Source: Arthrobacter sp. ISL-95
Lineage (GTDB): Bacteria > Actinomycetota > Actinomycetes > Actinomycetales > Micrococcaceae
Length of the DNA: 64,000 nucleotides
Direction: 5' to 3'
Assembly (NCBI RefSeq): GCF_018613695.1
Contig: NZ_JAGGPR010000005.1
Coordinates: 1-64,000, forward strand
The notes beneath the pieces were generated by a model that searched no databases, had not been told where the DNA came from, and saw nothing but the letters and a program-made list of their open reading frames with translations. Positions 25,092 through 33,974 of this stretch are shown here, one piece after another. The translations under genes and the position numbers were made by a program. Numbering within the stretch: position 1 is the first letter of the stretch; each line of letters begins with the position of its first letter.

Positions 25092-25159
25092 ACCCAACTA
25101 AGTAGCAGCACAGCGCGTTTAGAACCCTCAACACGCGCTCAACTGCGACTTACTTGGGT
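25092..25159. repeat. Palindromic repeat family A, copy 2
   Basis: A 68 bp element has the same ends and nearly the same core as copy 1 (AGCGCGTTT and ACGCGCTC arms), but with five mismatched pairs in the inner stem. Its last base is the first base of the TCA that encodes the DeoR-family stop codon on the minus strand. Confidence 0.8.
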
Positions 25160-25947
25160 CAGGCTTCGGCAATCCGCAGCTTGGCCACGTTCTCGGCCAG
25201 CACGCGCCGGGCGTCCTCACCAAGAAGCGAGTCCGTGATGAGCTCGTCAGCTTCCTCCAGCCGGGCGATCGAGGCGATGCCCACCACGCCCCACTTGCTG
25301 TGATCGGCCAGGATCACTGTGCTCCGGGCGGACGTCATGAAAGCGCGGTTGGTTTCGGCTTCCAGCAGGTTGGGGGTGGTGAACCCGGCGTGGGCATCCA
25401 TGCCATGGACCCCCAGGAACAGGACGTCCAAGTGGAGTTGCTTCAGCGAGGACGTAGCTATGGGGCCCACCAAAGCGTCCGACGGTGTCCGCTCACCGCC
25501 GATCAGGATCACCGTGGACCCGAACCGTGCTGGTCCGGAGGAGGAGCCGTGGTGGAAGAGATCTGCGATCCGTACCGAGTTGGTGACCACGGTGATGCGT
25601 GGCCCGTTGACGAGTTCCTTGGCCAAAGCCCAGGTGGTGGTGCCGGCGCCGAGGCCAATGGCCATGCCTTCCTGGACCAAGGCTGCGGCTTCCACAGCGA
25701 TGGCGTGCTTCTCCGCGGGCAGTTGCGTGGATTTGAGTTCGAAGCCGGGCTCGTGGGTGCTTGCATCGCCGGGAAGTTTGGCACCGCCGTGAATGCGCTC
25801 AACACGGCCGGCTTCCTCGAGCGCTTCGATGTCGCGGCGAACGGTCATGGGGGAGACCCCCAGCAGTTGAGCGAGGTCCGAGACCCGCACCACGCGTTCG
25901 CGCTGGACGGCGTCGATGATGGCGGAGTGGCGTGCTGCCTGAAGCAT
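25159..25947 (-). CDS. DeoR/GlpR family transcriptional regulator
   Basis: This 262-residue repressor has an N-terminal DeoR helix-turn-helix (ARHSAIIDAVQRERVVRVSD, then LGVSPMTVRRDIEALEEAGRVERIHGGA) and a C-terminal sugar-phosphate sensing domain with GLGAGTTTWALAKEL and VGPIATSSLKQLHLDVLFLG. It normally represses sugar or sugar-alcohol catabolic genes until a phosphorylated sugar binds. ATG 25947 is preferred because AAGG lies five bases upstream; ATG 25977 is also open. No sugar operon is adjacent, so the target is unknown. The stop codon overlaps repeat family A. Confidence 0.85.
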   Translation of the reverse strand: MLQAARHSAIIDAVQRERVVRVSDLAQLLGVSPMTVRRDIEALEEAGRVERIHGGAKLPGDASTHEPGFELKSTQLPAEKHAIAVEAAALVQEGMAIGLGAGTTTWALAKELVNGPRITVVTNSVRIADLFHHGSSSGPARFGSTVILIGGERTPSDALVGPIATSSLKQLHLDVLFLGVHGMDAHAGFTTPNLLEAETNRAFMTSARSTVILADHSKWGVVGIASIARLEEADELITDSLLGEDARRVLAENVAKLRIAEA

Positions 25948-26019
25948 CAGGGCCTTTCTGGGAACCTCGTCAAACATGGGGCTGAGTCTGGCTCCAGTCT
26001 AGGGCGCAGGGCACCGGCA

Positions 26020-26047
26020 GCACGGCAGGCCAAGCACGGCAGGCCAA
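26020..26047. repeat. Two direct copies of a 14 bp unit
   Basis: GCACGGCAGGCCAA occurs twice in tandem between the acs and DeoR genes. Function unknown; could be simple slippage. Confidence 0.7.
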
Positions 26048-26102
26048 GCGCGGCGGCGGCACCGCTGCGTCACGCAAGTGCTTAACGCACAGCTCCTAAC
26101 GC

Positions 26103-26144
26103 ACGACGGCGCCGCTCGCCTCGGGAGGTGAGCGGCGCCGTCGT
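26103..26144 (-). terminator. acs terminator
   Basis: A perfect 15 bp GC-rich stem (26103-26117 with 26130-26144) lies just after the acs stop on the minus strand. There is no T-run, so it is a U-less type. Confidence 0.65.
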
Positions 26145-26151
26145 GAAGTAT

Positions 26152-28197
26152 TTACTTACGGAGGGAGTCCGCGATCTGTTGCATGATGCCGGGGTCAGCC
26201 AGTGTGGTGGCGTCGCCGGTGTCGCGGCCTTCTGCGATGTCCTTGAGGAGGCGGCGCACGATCTTGCCCGAGCGTGTCTTGGGCAGTTCCGGAACGATCA
26301 GCAGCTGCTTGGGCTTGGCGATCGGACCGATTTCCTTGCCCACGTGGTTCCGCAGTTCCAGTACGGTTTCGTCGCCCTTGTTCACGGCGTCACCGCGGAG
26401 GATAACGAACGCGACCACGGACTGTCCGGTGGTGTCGTCTGCGGCACCAACCACGGCCGCTTCAGCGACGGACGGGTGGCTGACGAGGGCGGATTCAATT
26501 TCCGTGGTGGAGAGGCGGTGGCCGGAAACGTTCATGACGTCGTCCACGCGGCCCAGGAGCCAGACGTCGCCGTCTTCGTCCTTCTTGGCGCCGTCGCCGG
26601 CGAAGTACATGGCCTCGAAGCGCGACCAGTAGGTGTCCTTGAACCGCTCCGGATCGCCCCAGATACCGCGCAACATGGAGGGCCACGGTTCGCGGACCAC
26701 CAGGTAACCGCCTTCGCCGTTGGCCACGGACTGGCCGGCTTCGTCCACGACGTCCACGGCGATGCCGGGGAGCGGAACCTGTGCCGAGCCTGGCTTGGTG
26801 GCGGTCACGCCCGGCAACGGGGCGATCATCTGTGCACCGGTTTCGGTCTGCCACCAGGTGTCCACGATCGGTGCCGGGTGTTCCTTCTTCTCGCCATTCT
26901 TTCCCGCGTTGGCGCCGATGACGTCGCGGTACCACATCCAGGCTTCCGGGTTGATGGATTCGCCCACCGAGCCCAGGACGCGGATGGAGGAGAGATCGTA
27001 CTTGTCCGGGATGTCCCGGCCCCACTTCATGAACGTCCGGATGGCAGTGGGGGCGGTGTACAGGATGGAGACCTTGTACTTCTCCACGATTTCCCACCAG
27101 CGGCCCTGGTGCGGGGAGTCCGGGGTGCCTTCATACATGACCTGGGTGGCGCCGTTGATGAGCGGAGCATAGGTGACGTAGGAGTGGCCGGTGACCCATC
27201 CGACGTCGGCGGTGCACCAGTACACGTCCGTTTCCGGGTGGAGGTCGAACACGGCCTTGTGCGTGTACGCGCCCTGGGTGAGGTAGCCGCCGGTGGTGTG
27301 CAGGATGCCCTTGGGCTTGCCGGTGGTGCCTGAGGTGTAGAGGATGAACAGCGGGTGTTCGGAGTCATGCCCGACGGCGGTGTGCTCGGTTGAGGCTTCA
27401 TCGACGGTGTCGGACCACCAAAGGTCGCGGCCCTCCACCCAGTTGACGTCCTCGCCATTGCGCTTGACCACCACAACGTTCTGAACGGTATGCCCCTCTT
27501 TGGACAAGGCTTCGTCCACTGCCGGCTTGAGGGCGCTGGGCTTGCCTCGACGGTAGGTGCCGTCGGCGGTGACCACCAACTTGGCTTCGGCATCCTCGAT
27601 CCGGGAACGCAGTGCATCAGCGGAGAACCCGCCGAAGACCACTGAGTGCACGGCGCCGATCCGGGCGCAGGCAAGCAGCGTGATCACGGCTTCGGGAATC
27701 ATGGGCAGGTACACGGCCACTCGGTCACCCTTGGCAACTCCGAGGGACTCGAAGGCGTTGGCGGCCTTCTTCACCTCTTCGGTCAGCTCCGCATACGTGT
27801 AGGTGCGGGTGTCTCCCGGTTCGCCTTCGAAATAGATGGCAACGCGGTCGCCCAGGCCGTTTTCTACGTGGCGGTCCAACGCGTTGAACGCGGCGTTGAC
27901 TTCACCGCCGACGAACCACTTGGCGAACGGCGGGTTGGACCAGTCCAAGGCCTCGGTGAAGTCCTTGTCCCACGTCAACAGCTCGCGGGCCTGCTTGGCC
28001 CAAAACGCGGGACGATCCGCCTCAGCCTCTTTATAGGCATCCGCGCTGGTCACGGCGTTCGCGGCGAACTCTGCCGAGGGCGCGAACTTACGGTTCTCAT
28101 GGAGGAGGTTTTCAAGCGCCTCGACGTGTGCGGCGGGACCGTTCTGAGCAGTTGACGCTGCAGCGGTAGTCGTGGATCCGGTGGTGTCCTGGGACAT
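26152..28197 (-). CDS. acsA: Acetyl-CoA synthetase (AMP-forming)
   Basis: This 681-residue enzyme activates acetate with ATP and CoA. Visible motifs are the AMP-binding loop [54 protein letters not shown] and the C-terminal [11 protein letters not shown], whose lysine is the acetylation site controlled by acetyltransferase/deacetylase pairs. ATG 28197 has AGG six bases upstream and gives the usual N-terminus. An AcuC-type deacetylase is encoded at 55717. A candidate Crp site lies upstream at 28340-28355, fitting carbon control. Confidence 0.95.
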   Translation of the reverse strand: MSQDTTGSTTTAAASTAQNGPAAHVEALENLLHENRKFAPSAEFAANAVTSADAYKEAEADRPAFWAKQARELLTWDKDFTEALDWSNPPFAKWFVGGEVNAAFNALDRHVENGLGDRVAIYFEGEPGDTRTYTYAELTEEVKKAANAFESLGVAKGDRVAVYLPMIPEAVITLLACARIGAVHSVVFGGFSADALRSRIEDAEAKLVVTADGTYRRGKPSALKPAVDEALSKEGHTVQNVVVVKRNGEDVNWVEGRDLWWSDTVDEASTEHTAVGHDSEHPLFILYTSGTTGKPKGILHTTGGYLTQGAYTHKAVFDLHPETDVYWCTADVGWVTGHSYVTYAPLINGATQVMYEGTPDSPHQGRWWEIVEKYKVSILYTAPTAIRTFMKWGRDIPDKYDLSSIRVLGSVGESINPEAWMWYRDVIGANAGKNGEKKEHPAPIVDTWWQTETGAQMIAPLPGVTATKPGSAQVPLPGIAVDVVDEAGQSVANGEGGYLVVREPWPSMLRGIWGDPERFKDTYWSRFEAMYFAGDGAKKDEDGDVWLLGRVDDVMNVSGHRLSTTEIESALVSHPSVAEAAVVGAADDTTGQSVVAFVILRGDAVNKGDETVLELRNHVGKEIGPIAKPKQLLIVPELPKTRSGKIVRRLLKDIAEGRDTGDATTLADPGIMQQIADSLRK

Positions 28198-28212
28198 GGT
28201 GAACCTCATCAT

Positions 28213-28668
28213 TCATCGATCTTTGCTGCGCGGACCCTGACGTGAGATCCCCGCCCGGGCCGTCGTCGGCGTCGAGCGCGTCCCTCAAGGGTTCGCAGAG
28301 TGCTGTCCGCCATCAACACTATCGCTTAGCGAGGTGCTACGTGTGCGTGGTCACAAACGCGGCCGTGAGCGGCGCGGATTTAGCGACGAATGGCGGCTTT
28401 GGCCGTGGGGAACCGTTTACATGACGCACGACGGCGGACGTGGGGTTCCGCTGCTGGCGCAGCAATTGCAGGCCGCATTCTGTAAGGAACCTTGGAGTTT
28501 GCTGTGGGCGAAGCTGTATGGCCGTTTTCAGCTAGAACCCTGTCAGGGGGGTGGCATAGGCTGAAGAAGTCTTGGGACGCACTTCTGGCGTGTCCGGTTC
28601 TGCGCGGAATCCCCGCGGAGGTCGCCGGGCCGGACTGTCCAAGGCGCCGCCGTACGAAGGAGAAATAG
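28213..28668. other. 456 bp divergent intergenic region
   Basis: This region separates acs from a membrane protein gene. I see a Crp-type candidate (28340-28355) and an AAGGAG ribosome site just before 28669. I find no convincing small gene, RNA or terminator in it. Confidence 0.5.
28340..28355. promoter_or_regulatory. Candidate Crp/GlxR site upstream of acs
   Basis: CGTGT-N6-TCACA matches 8 of 10 fixed consensus positions, with one perfect half site. It is about 145 bases upstream of the acs start codon, on the divergent region shared with the membrane protein gene. Confidence 0.4.
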
Positions 28669-30255
28669 ATGAACCAGCTGAGCCCAGGCCCGCACGACTC
28701 ACACCCGATCGGACCGGACACCGCGGCTGGAACGGCCACCGCCGCAGGTGGCAACGCTGCCGGGAACCCTGCGACGGGTACGTCCGGAGCTCCTCTCAAG
28801 AAGGACTCTGCAGTTAAGAACGACGCAGCTCAGAATAACGCTGGCAAGTATGACGCCGTTGCCGGGCCCTTCACCATCCGGGACCTAACTGTCTTCGGCT
28901 CCACGCTCTTGATGTTCGTCGCTTCGCTGCTGCCCATGTTCGGGGAGCGCTATAACCTCTGGAACCTGGGTAACTTGTTCTTCCTGCTGCTGGGCATCAT
29001 CCTTCCGCTGGTTGTGGTTGCTCTCTTCGTAGCCCGCAGGTTGCAGCCGGGAACAATCGTCCGCGTCGGCTCGCTGTCCGTTGACCAGTTCGCGTCCGTG
29101 GTTGCCTCGTTTGCGCTCCCCCTGTTCTTCCTAACTCTTGCCAACTCGTTCAACGGCGGCGTACTGCTGGGTCTGGTTGGTTCTGTAGGCCTGTTGGCCG
29201 CGACGGTCCTGGCCCCGCATCTTCCGTGGCTTTCCGCCGATTTCAAGGGCCGCGCTGAAACGCCGGCACACGTTGTTGCCCGCGAGGCAGCTGTGCCCAG
29301 CCGCAAGCCGGCTGCTCCCAAAGCGCCGAAGGCCCCCAAGACGCCGAAGCCTTCCGAAGCCACCGGGCCGACCTCCGGATACCGGGGATCAACCCCCGGG
29401 CTCCAAGGATCGGCGCCCGGCTACCAGGCTCCCGCTTCGCACATTCCGGCTTCGCATGTTCCCGGTACAGCGGCTGCAGCAGCTTCCACTGGTATCGCAG
29501 GTGCGGGCGTTGCTGGTGCCGCCGCGGGCGCCAGCCCCTTCGCTCCGCCGGCCAGCTACGGAACCACGCCTTCGCCGGCAACCGAAGCCTCCGCCGTCGT
29601 GCATACAGCTGACGCCAAACCCGGGGATGGTAGCGGCCACGCAAGTAGTGGACCCGCGACCGGTGGAACTGCTGCTACTGGCCCCGTAACTGGCGGCCGC
29701 GCCGTCGCTGAACCCGCCGGGGCTGCAACGTTCGGCTCAGCGGATGCGCCTACGCCGTCCGGAGCCGGCGCTTCTCCCGTTACGTCATCGCCTGAGAAGG
29801 CAGAGCCTGCTGGAGCATCGGGCCCTAAGGATGCGCAGGGTTCGGCCGCAGGCGCACCCGCCGAGCCCTCCACCACGCAGCAGGCGGCTCAGCCTGCTAC
29901 AACCGAGCACGCCGCTCAGCAGGCGTCCCAACCAGCGGCCCAACAGCCGTGGGCTGCCACCATGGCCACGCCCATCGTCTCCGGTGACACTCGCAGGGTA
30001 AGCGACTCGATTGGCGCTACCGTGGACCCGGCCAGCCGTCCCGAAGAATCCGATTCGCCTCAGTATGAGGCTTTCTGGTTCGCCGTCGGCCAGCCGCGGA
30101 CCGCGTACGACGAACATACGGGCACCCCGGCCTTCACCATCGAGCCCGGTGGATGGGTTCTGGCGCTGGAGGACCGAGGCCATGAGTTCCTGGTCCAGGA
30201 CACCGACGGCAAGGTTGGGGTTCTCCGGGAGCTCAGCAACATCGAACGCGGCTAA
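28669..30255 (+). CDS. Membrane protein with four helices and a long Ala/Pro-rich region
   Basis: This 528-residue protein has a disordered polar N-terminus, four membrane segments at about residues 68-88, 97-122, 138-160 and 164-186, and then about 280 residues of low-complexity Ala/Pro/Gly/Ser sequence, including KPAAPKAPKAPKTPKP. A compact conserved-looking end (FWFAVGQPRTAYDEHTGTPA to VLRELSNIERG) may be a small beta-rich domain. I do not recognise a functional family. AAGGAG precedes ATG 28669. The nth gene starts 11 bases after the stop, so the two are probably cotranscribed. Confidence 0.7.
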   Translation: MNQLSPGPHDSHPIGPDTAAGTATAAGGNAAGNPATGTSGAPLKKDSAVKNDAAQNNAGKYDAVAGPFTIRDLTVFGSTLLMFVASLLPMFGERYNLWNLGNLFFLLLGIILPLVVVALFVARRLQPGTIVRVGSLSVDQFASVVASFALPLFFLTLANSFNGGVLLGLVGSVGLLAATVLAPHLPWLSADFKGRAETPAHVVAREAAVPSRKPAAPKAPKAPKTPKPSEATGPTSGYRGSTPGLQGSAPGYQAPASHIPASHVPGTAAAAASTGIAGAGVAGAAAGASPFAPPASYGTTPSPATEASAVVHTADAKPGDGSGHASSGPATGGTAATGPVTGGRAVAEPAGAATFGSADAPTPSGAGASPVTSSPEKAEPAGASGPKDAQGSAAGAPAEPSTTQQAAQPATTEHAAQQASQPAAQQPWAATMATPIVSGDTRRVSDSIGATVDPASRPEESDSPQYEAFWFAVGQPRTAYDEHTGTPAFTIEPGGWVLALEDRGHEFLVQDTDGKVGVLRELSNIERG

Positions 30256-30266
30256 GCAGGGATACC

Positions 30267-31061
30267 GTGGCCATCGCTGAAGCTGGTTCGCTGCTCGCGC
30301 TCAAACGCCGGGCACGCAAGATCAACAGGGTTCTTGCGGAGAAGTATCCCTACGCGCATGCGGAGTTGGATTTCAAGAACCCGTTTGAGCTGGTGGTGGC
30401 CACGGTCCTCTCGGCCCAAACCACTGATGTGCTGGTCAACCAGGTCACCAAGATCCTGTTTGCCCGCTACCCGGATGCCCGCGCCATGGCTGAGGCCGAT
30501 CCCGTTGAGCTGGAGACAATACTTCAGCCCACGGGCTTTTTCCGGGCCAAAGCGCGGAACGTTTTGGCGCTTAGCACGCGGCTGGTGGACGAGTACGACG
30601 GCGTGGTCCCGGGACATCTGGAAGATCTGGTGACGCTCCCGGGCGTCGGGCGGAAAACCGCGAACGTCGTTTTGGGTAATGCCTTCGGGGTGCCCGGAAT
30701 CACGGTGGACACTCACTTCGGCAGGCTGGCCCGCCGCTTTGGATGGACGGCCTCGGATGATCCTGTGAAGATCGAGTTCGACGTCGCAGAATTGTTTGAA
30801 CCGCGGGACTGGACCATGCTCTCGCATCGAGTGGTGTTCCACGGACGCAGGGTCTGTCATTCCAGGAAGCCGGCCTGCGGTGCTTGTCCGGTAGCGAGCC
30901 TCTGCCCGAGCTACGGCGAGGGCGAAACGGATCCCGTCAAGGCCGCCAAGCTGCTGAAGTATGAACTCGCGCCGGGCAACGAAGCTTTGCTGGAAAAACT
31001 CCTGGCCGAGACGCACAGGGCAGCGGAAATACGCATGGAATCGCAAAGGAGGCCCGGGTGA
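30267..31061 (+). CDS. nth: Endonuclease III
   Basis: This 264-residue bifunctional DNA glycosylase/AP lyase removes oxidised pyrimidines. It has the helix-hairpin-helix LPGVGRKTANVVLG with the catalytic lysine, the catalytic aspartate in VDTHFGRLARR, and the iron-sulphur cluster ligands C-x6-C-x2-C-x5-C in CHSRKPACGACPVASLC. It starts at GTG 30267. The following Nudix gene starts inside its stop codon (GTGA), so they are translationally coupled, a common actinobacterial arrangement. Confidence 0.95.
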   Translation: MAIAEAGSLLALKRRARKINRVLAEKYPYAHAELDFKNPFELVVATVLSAQTTDVLVNQVTKILFARYPDARAMAEADPVELETILQPTGFFRAKARNVLALSTRLVDEYDGVVPGHLEDLVTLPGVGRKTANVVLGNAFGVPGITVDTHFGRLARRFGWTASDDPVKIEFDVAELFEPRDWTMLSHRVVFHGRRVCHSRKPACGACPVASLCPSYGEGETDPVKAAKLLKYELAPGNEALLEKLLAETHRAAEIRMESQRRPG

Positions 31062-31735
31062 CCGCGCTTGAGGAACTGTCAGCGCTGGTCGCCCGCTTCG
31101 AAGACGGCCAGCAACAGCACTCGGCCCTCTGGGAGAAGCTTCCCGTCACCCCCGAAACTAACCGGGCCGCGGCAGTCCTGATGCTCTTTGGTGTGCTGGA
31201 CAACGTCCCTGCCGAGTCGGGTCGGCCTATCGCGCCGGCCGATCTTGACGTCCTTTTGCTGGAACGTGCACACACCCTCGATGACCATCCGGGCCAGGTG
31301 GCATTCCCGGGTGGCAGCGTGGACCCGGAGGATGAATCCGTGATCGGCGCGGCGCTCCGCGAAGCTGTGGAAGAAACCGGCTTGGACGCTAGCGGTGTCC
31401 GGGTTCTCGGAGTCATCCCGGAACTTGGACTCATCCGGAGCAACTTCAGGGTGACACCGGTGCTGGCGTGGTGGGATGCACCGTCGCCTGTTCGGGTGGT
31501 GGACTATGCCGAGTCAGCGCAGGTCTTCAGGGTGCCCGTACGCGACCTTCTGGACCCGGTCAACCGGGTCACTGCCACTATCTCGCGGTTCGGCCGCACG
31601 TACACCAGCCCGGGCTTCACCGTAAATGGCGTGCTGGTGTGGGGCTTCACGGGGATGGTCCTCAGCGGTCTCTTCGATGAACTCGGCTGGACCGTTCCCT
31701 GGGACAAGGAAAAGCTGCGGGAAATCGACCTTTAG
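31058..31735 (+). CDS. Nudix hydrolase, CoA pyrophosphatase type
   Basis: This 225-residue protein has a complete Nudix box, GGSVDPEDESVIGAALREAV followed by EETGLD, preceded by DDHPGQVAFPGG, the sequence typical of the NudL/YeaB coenzyme A pyrophosphatase group. It would split CoA or oxidised CoA into 4'-phosphopantetheine and ADP. GTG 31058 overlaps the nth stop by 4 bases. The gene ends nine bases before the stop of the convergent DUF1508 gene, with little room for a separate terminator. Confidence 0.85.
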   Translation: MTALEELSALVARFEDGQQQHSALWEKLPVTPETNRAAAVLMLFGVLDNVPAESGRPIAPADLDVLLLERAHTLDDHPGQVAFPGGSVDPEDESVIGAALREAVEETGLDASGVRVLGVIPELGLIRSNFRVTPVLAWWDAPSPVRVVDYAESAQVFRVPVRDLLDPVNRVTATISRFGRTYTSPGFTVNGVLVWGFTGMVLSGLFDELGWTVPWDKEKLREIDL

Positions 31736-31744
31736 GCAGCTTGT

Positions 31745-31945
31745 TTAGGCAGCCTTGCGGGCCGTGGTTGACCGGTCCACGATCAGACCGGTTGCGGCGT
31801 TTTCCCGTACGGCGTTGATGCCCGCCACGACGCCCTCGAGGTGCTTGAACGTGGGTGACTCAGCCACCACGGTTCCGTCGGCCGCAGTGAGGCGGAACCT
31901 GTAACCGTCGGCGTTGTCCTTAAGAATTTCAAACCTGCCAGCCAT
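31745..31945 (-). CDS. DUF1508/YegP-like small protein
   Basis: This 66-residue protein, MAGRFEILKDNADGYRFRLT and onward, has one DUF1508 unit with the pattern F-E-I-x-K and the downstream AESPTFKHLEGVVAGINAVR. YegP-like proteins are small and of unknown function; many carry two units, this one only one. ATG 31945 is preceded by a GGGGGA site. It is convergent with the Nudix gene. Its upstream region has unusual ACTATCC repeats. Confidence 0.75.
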   Translation of the reverse strand: MAGRFEILKDNADGYRFRLTAADGTVVAESPTFKHLEGVVAGINAVRENAATGLIVDRSTTARKAA

Positions 31946-31991
31946 CGAATGCTTCCCCCTTGTGATGCTGTCTGATCCTGCTCTGAACAGT

Positions 31992-32105
31992 AAAACTATC
32001 CACATAGTGAAAACTATCCAGAACCAAGGAAGAACTAAAGTTACTTGGCAGTACCGGTCACTGATGGGTCATCCCGGCTCATATGGCGAGATATGACTGG
32101 ATAGT
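31992..32105. repeat. Direct and inverted ACTATCC repeats upstream of the DUF1508 gene
   Basis: AAAACTATCCA occurs at 31992-32002 and 32010-32020, 18 bases apart, and its inverse TGGATAGT at 32098-32105. The first copy is also half of the dyad ACTAT-CCAC-ATAGT. The spacing of nearly two helical turns fits a regulator binding one face of DNA. Confidence 0.45.
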
Positions 32106-32129
32106 GCCCCGGCTTCCGGCTAGGGTCCG

Positions 32130-33830
32130 CTACTTTGCCGTGTCATACGAATCGACCACTGCCAGGCTCACTGGAAATTCCACAGGGATCCGCCCGAACA
32201 TGAGTTCCTTCGCCGACGCTGCTGCGTCTTCGATGGCGCGGATACAAGCGTCCACGGCATTCTCTGGAGCATGAATCATTACTTCATCGTGGAGGAAGAA
32301 AACCAGTTCCCCGCTGGGTGAGCCCTCGGCACGTAAGGTCCGCAGCCGACGTCGTAATTCCGCCAACCAGCAGGCCGCCCACTCAGCAGCCGAGCCTTGC
32401 ACCACGAAGTTGCGGGTGAACCGGCCCCGGGATCGGGCCAGATTGTCGGCGCGCCGCTGTTCCTCGGCAGTGGTGGATTGCTGACTCCGCAGCCAGCCGG
32501 CCGACGGTGGCGGGCTGCTCCTGCCCAGCCGCGTGGTGACGGTTCGGCCTGCCTCGCCTTCACGCGCTGCTTGCTCCACGAAGCCGACGGCGCGTGGATA
32601 GGTACGCGTCAGCTGCGGCATGAGCCTGCCGGACTCGCCCGTGGTGGCGCCGTAAATGGCTCCCAGCAGCGCAATCTTCGCCTTGGCCCGATCGCCCCCA
32701 AAGCCTTGGGCTGCGATGCCTGCGTAGAGGTCCTTGTCCCGCGCTGCCTCCGCCATTTTGGTGTCCTGGGCCAGCGCCACGAGGACGCGCGGCTCCAGTT
32801 GTGAGGCGTCGGCGACGATGAGCTTGTAACCCGGATCCGCATGGACCGCTGCCCGGATATTGCGCGGGATCTGGAGCGCGCCGCCACCGCGTGAAGCCCA
32901 ACGACCTGACACGACTCCACCCACTACATACTCAGGATGGAAGCGCCCGTCACGCACCCACGCGTCCAGCCACGACCAGCCGTTGGCGGTGTGAAGCCGG
33001 GAGAGCTTCTTGTAGGCGAGGAGGGGCTGGATGGCTGGATGCTTGGACTCCTGAAGCTCCCACTGGCGGGTGCTTTTTACTTCGATCCCGTTCCGGTGCA
33101 GGGCGCGCATCAGGTCCTGGGGTGAGTCCGGATTAAGGTTGGGGGAGTTGAGAATACTTCTGAGCTCGGCGCAAAGAGCCTCCAGAGCCGGGGGTCGGTG
33201 CCCCAACGGCGGCCGGGGACCCAAAACATCGGCAAGGATCTGCTGATGCAGTTCTTCGCGCCAAGGGACGCCGGAATGTTGCATCTCTACCGCGATGATC
33301 GCGCAAGCCGATTCAGCGGCGAGCAGCAGTTGGAGGCGCTGTTTCTGCTGGTGCTCCTCGGGGACCTGCGAGATCGCGTGCTGCTGCGCCGCGAACTCCT
33401 CTTTGAGTTCAGCCAGCCCGGCCTTAGGGCTGGTGGGGGACAGATCCTCGAAGAGCGCACCTTGATCTGCGGCTGGTGGTGGAGGCTGAAGGGCGCGCGG
33501 TGGTGTTGAGTCGTCGTCCTGCGTGAGCTTTACCGCATGCCTGGCATAGTCCGTGTGGGCCGTGAATTCCGAGTGGGCCAGAATGGCTCCGCAGAGCGCG
33601 AGATCGTGGCAACGCTCCAGCTCTATGCCATGGGCCAGCAGCTCTGGATACCAGTCCTGGGCGCGATGCCACACCCAGCGGGGCCGCTGAGCTTCCAGTT
33701 CACGCACGACGCCGGGCAACTCACCGCGGGTGACGACGCGCATGTCAGCAGTCGCCTTACCGGTAGGGGAGATCCTTTGTATGGCTGCGCCTTCCTGGTG
33801 GGCGGCGAGCAGCAAATACATGGTGTCCAT
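32130..33830 (-). CDS. Family A DNA polymerase with degenerate 3'-5' exonuclease domain
   Basis: This 566-residue protein is of the actinobacterial 'bifunctional 3'-5' exonuclease/DNA polymerase' type, distinct from PolA (no 5' nuclease). Polymerase motif A is DASQLEPRVLVALAQ, motif B lies in AKIALLGAIYGATTG and motif C is FFLHDEVMI. The N-terminal 200 residues hold the exonuclease position, but I see no DxE motif or later acidic ligands, so proofreading is probably absent. ATG 33830 has AAGG four bases upstream. Role is probably repair or translesion synthesis; gene context (a DUF1508 gene and the Tad cluster) does not help. Confidence 0.8.
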   Translation of the reverse strand: MDTMYLLLAAHQEGAAIQRISPTGKATADMRVVTRGELPGVVRELEAQRPRWVWHRAQDWYPELLAHGIELERCHDLALCGAILAHSEFTAHTDYARHAVKLTQDDDSTPPRALQPPPPAADQGALFEDLSPTSPKAGLAELKEEFAAQQHAISQVPEEHQQKQRLQLLLAAESACAIIAVEMQHSGVPWREELHQQILADVLGPRPPLGHRPPALEALCAELRSILNSPNLNPDSPQDLMRALHRNGIEVKSTRQWELQESKHPAIQPLLAYKKLSRLHTANGWSWLDAWVRDGRFHPEYVVGGVVSGRWASRGGGALQIPRNIRAAVHADPGYKLIVADASQLEPRVLVALAQDTKMAEAARDKDLYAGIAAQGFGGDRAKAKIALLGAIYGATTGESGRLMPQLTRTYPRAVGFVEQAAREGEAGRTVTTRLGRSSPPPSAGWLRSQQSTTAEEQRRADNLARSRGRFTRNFVVQGSAAEWAACWLAELRRRLRTLRAEGSPSGELVFFLHDEVMIHAPENAVDACIRAIEDAAASAKELMFGRIPVEFPVSLAVVDSYDTAK

Positions 33831-33974
33831 TCTGCCTTGTGCGGGGGTGTGCTTGGTGCTGATGTGTGCGTTGTTGGGAGCGACTGTTCCTCCACAGCTC
33901 CGGCTACGCCATGTTGTGCACATACGGGCGTTCGAACCTTATGTTGATCCGCCGATTCAACCAGTGTGGACGCC

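Noticed and set aside
33931..33947. LexA/SOS-like box TCGAAC...GTTGA upstream of the DNA polymerase gene
   Set aside because: The spacing is five bases instead of four and the second half site is broken, so it does not meet the consensus.
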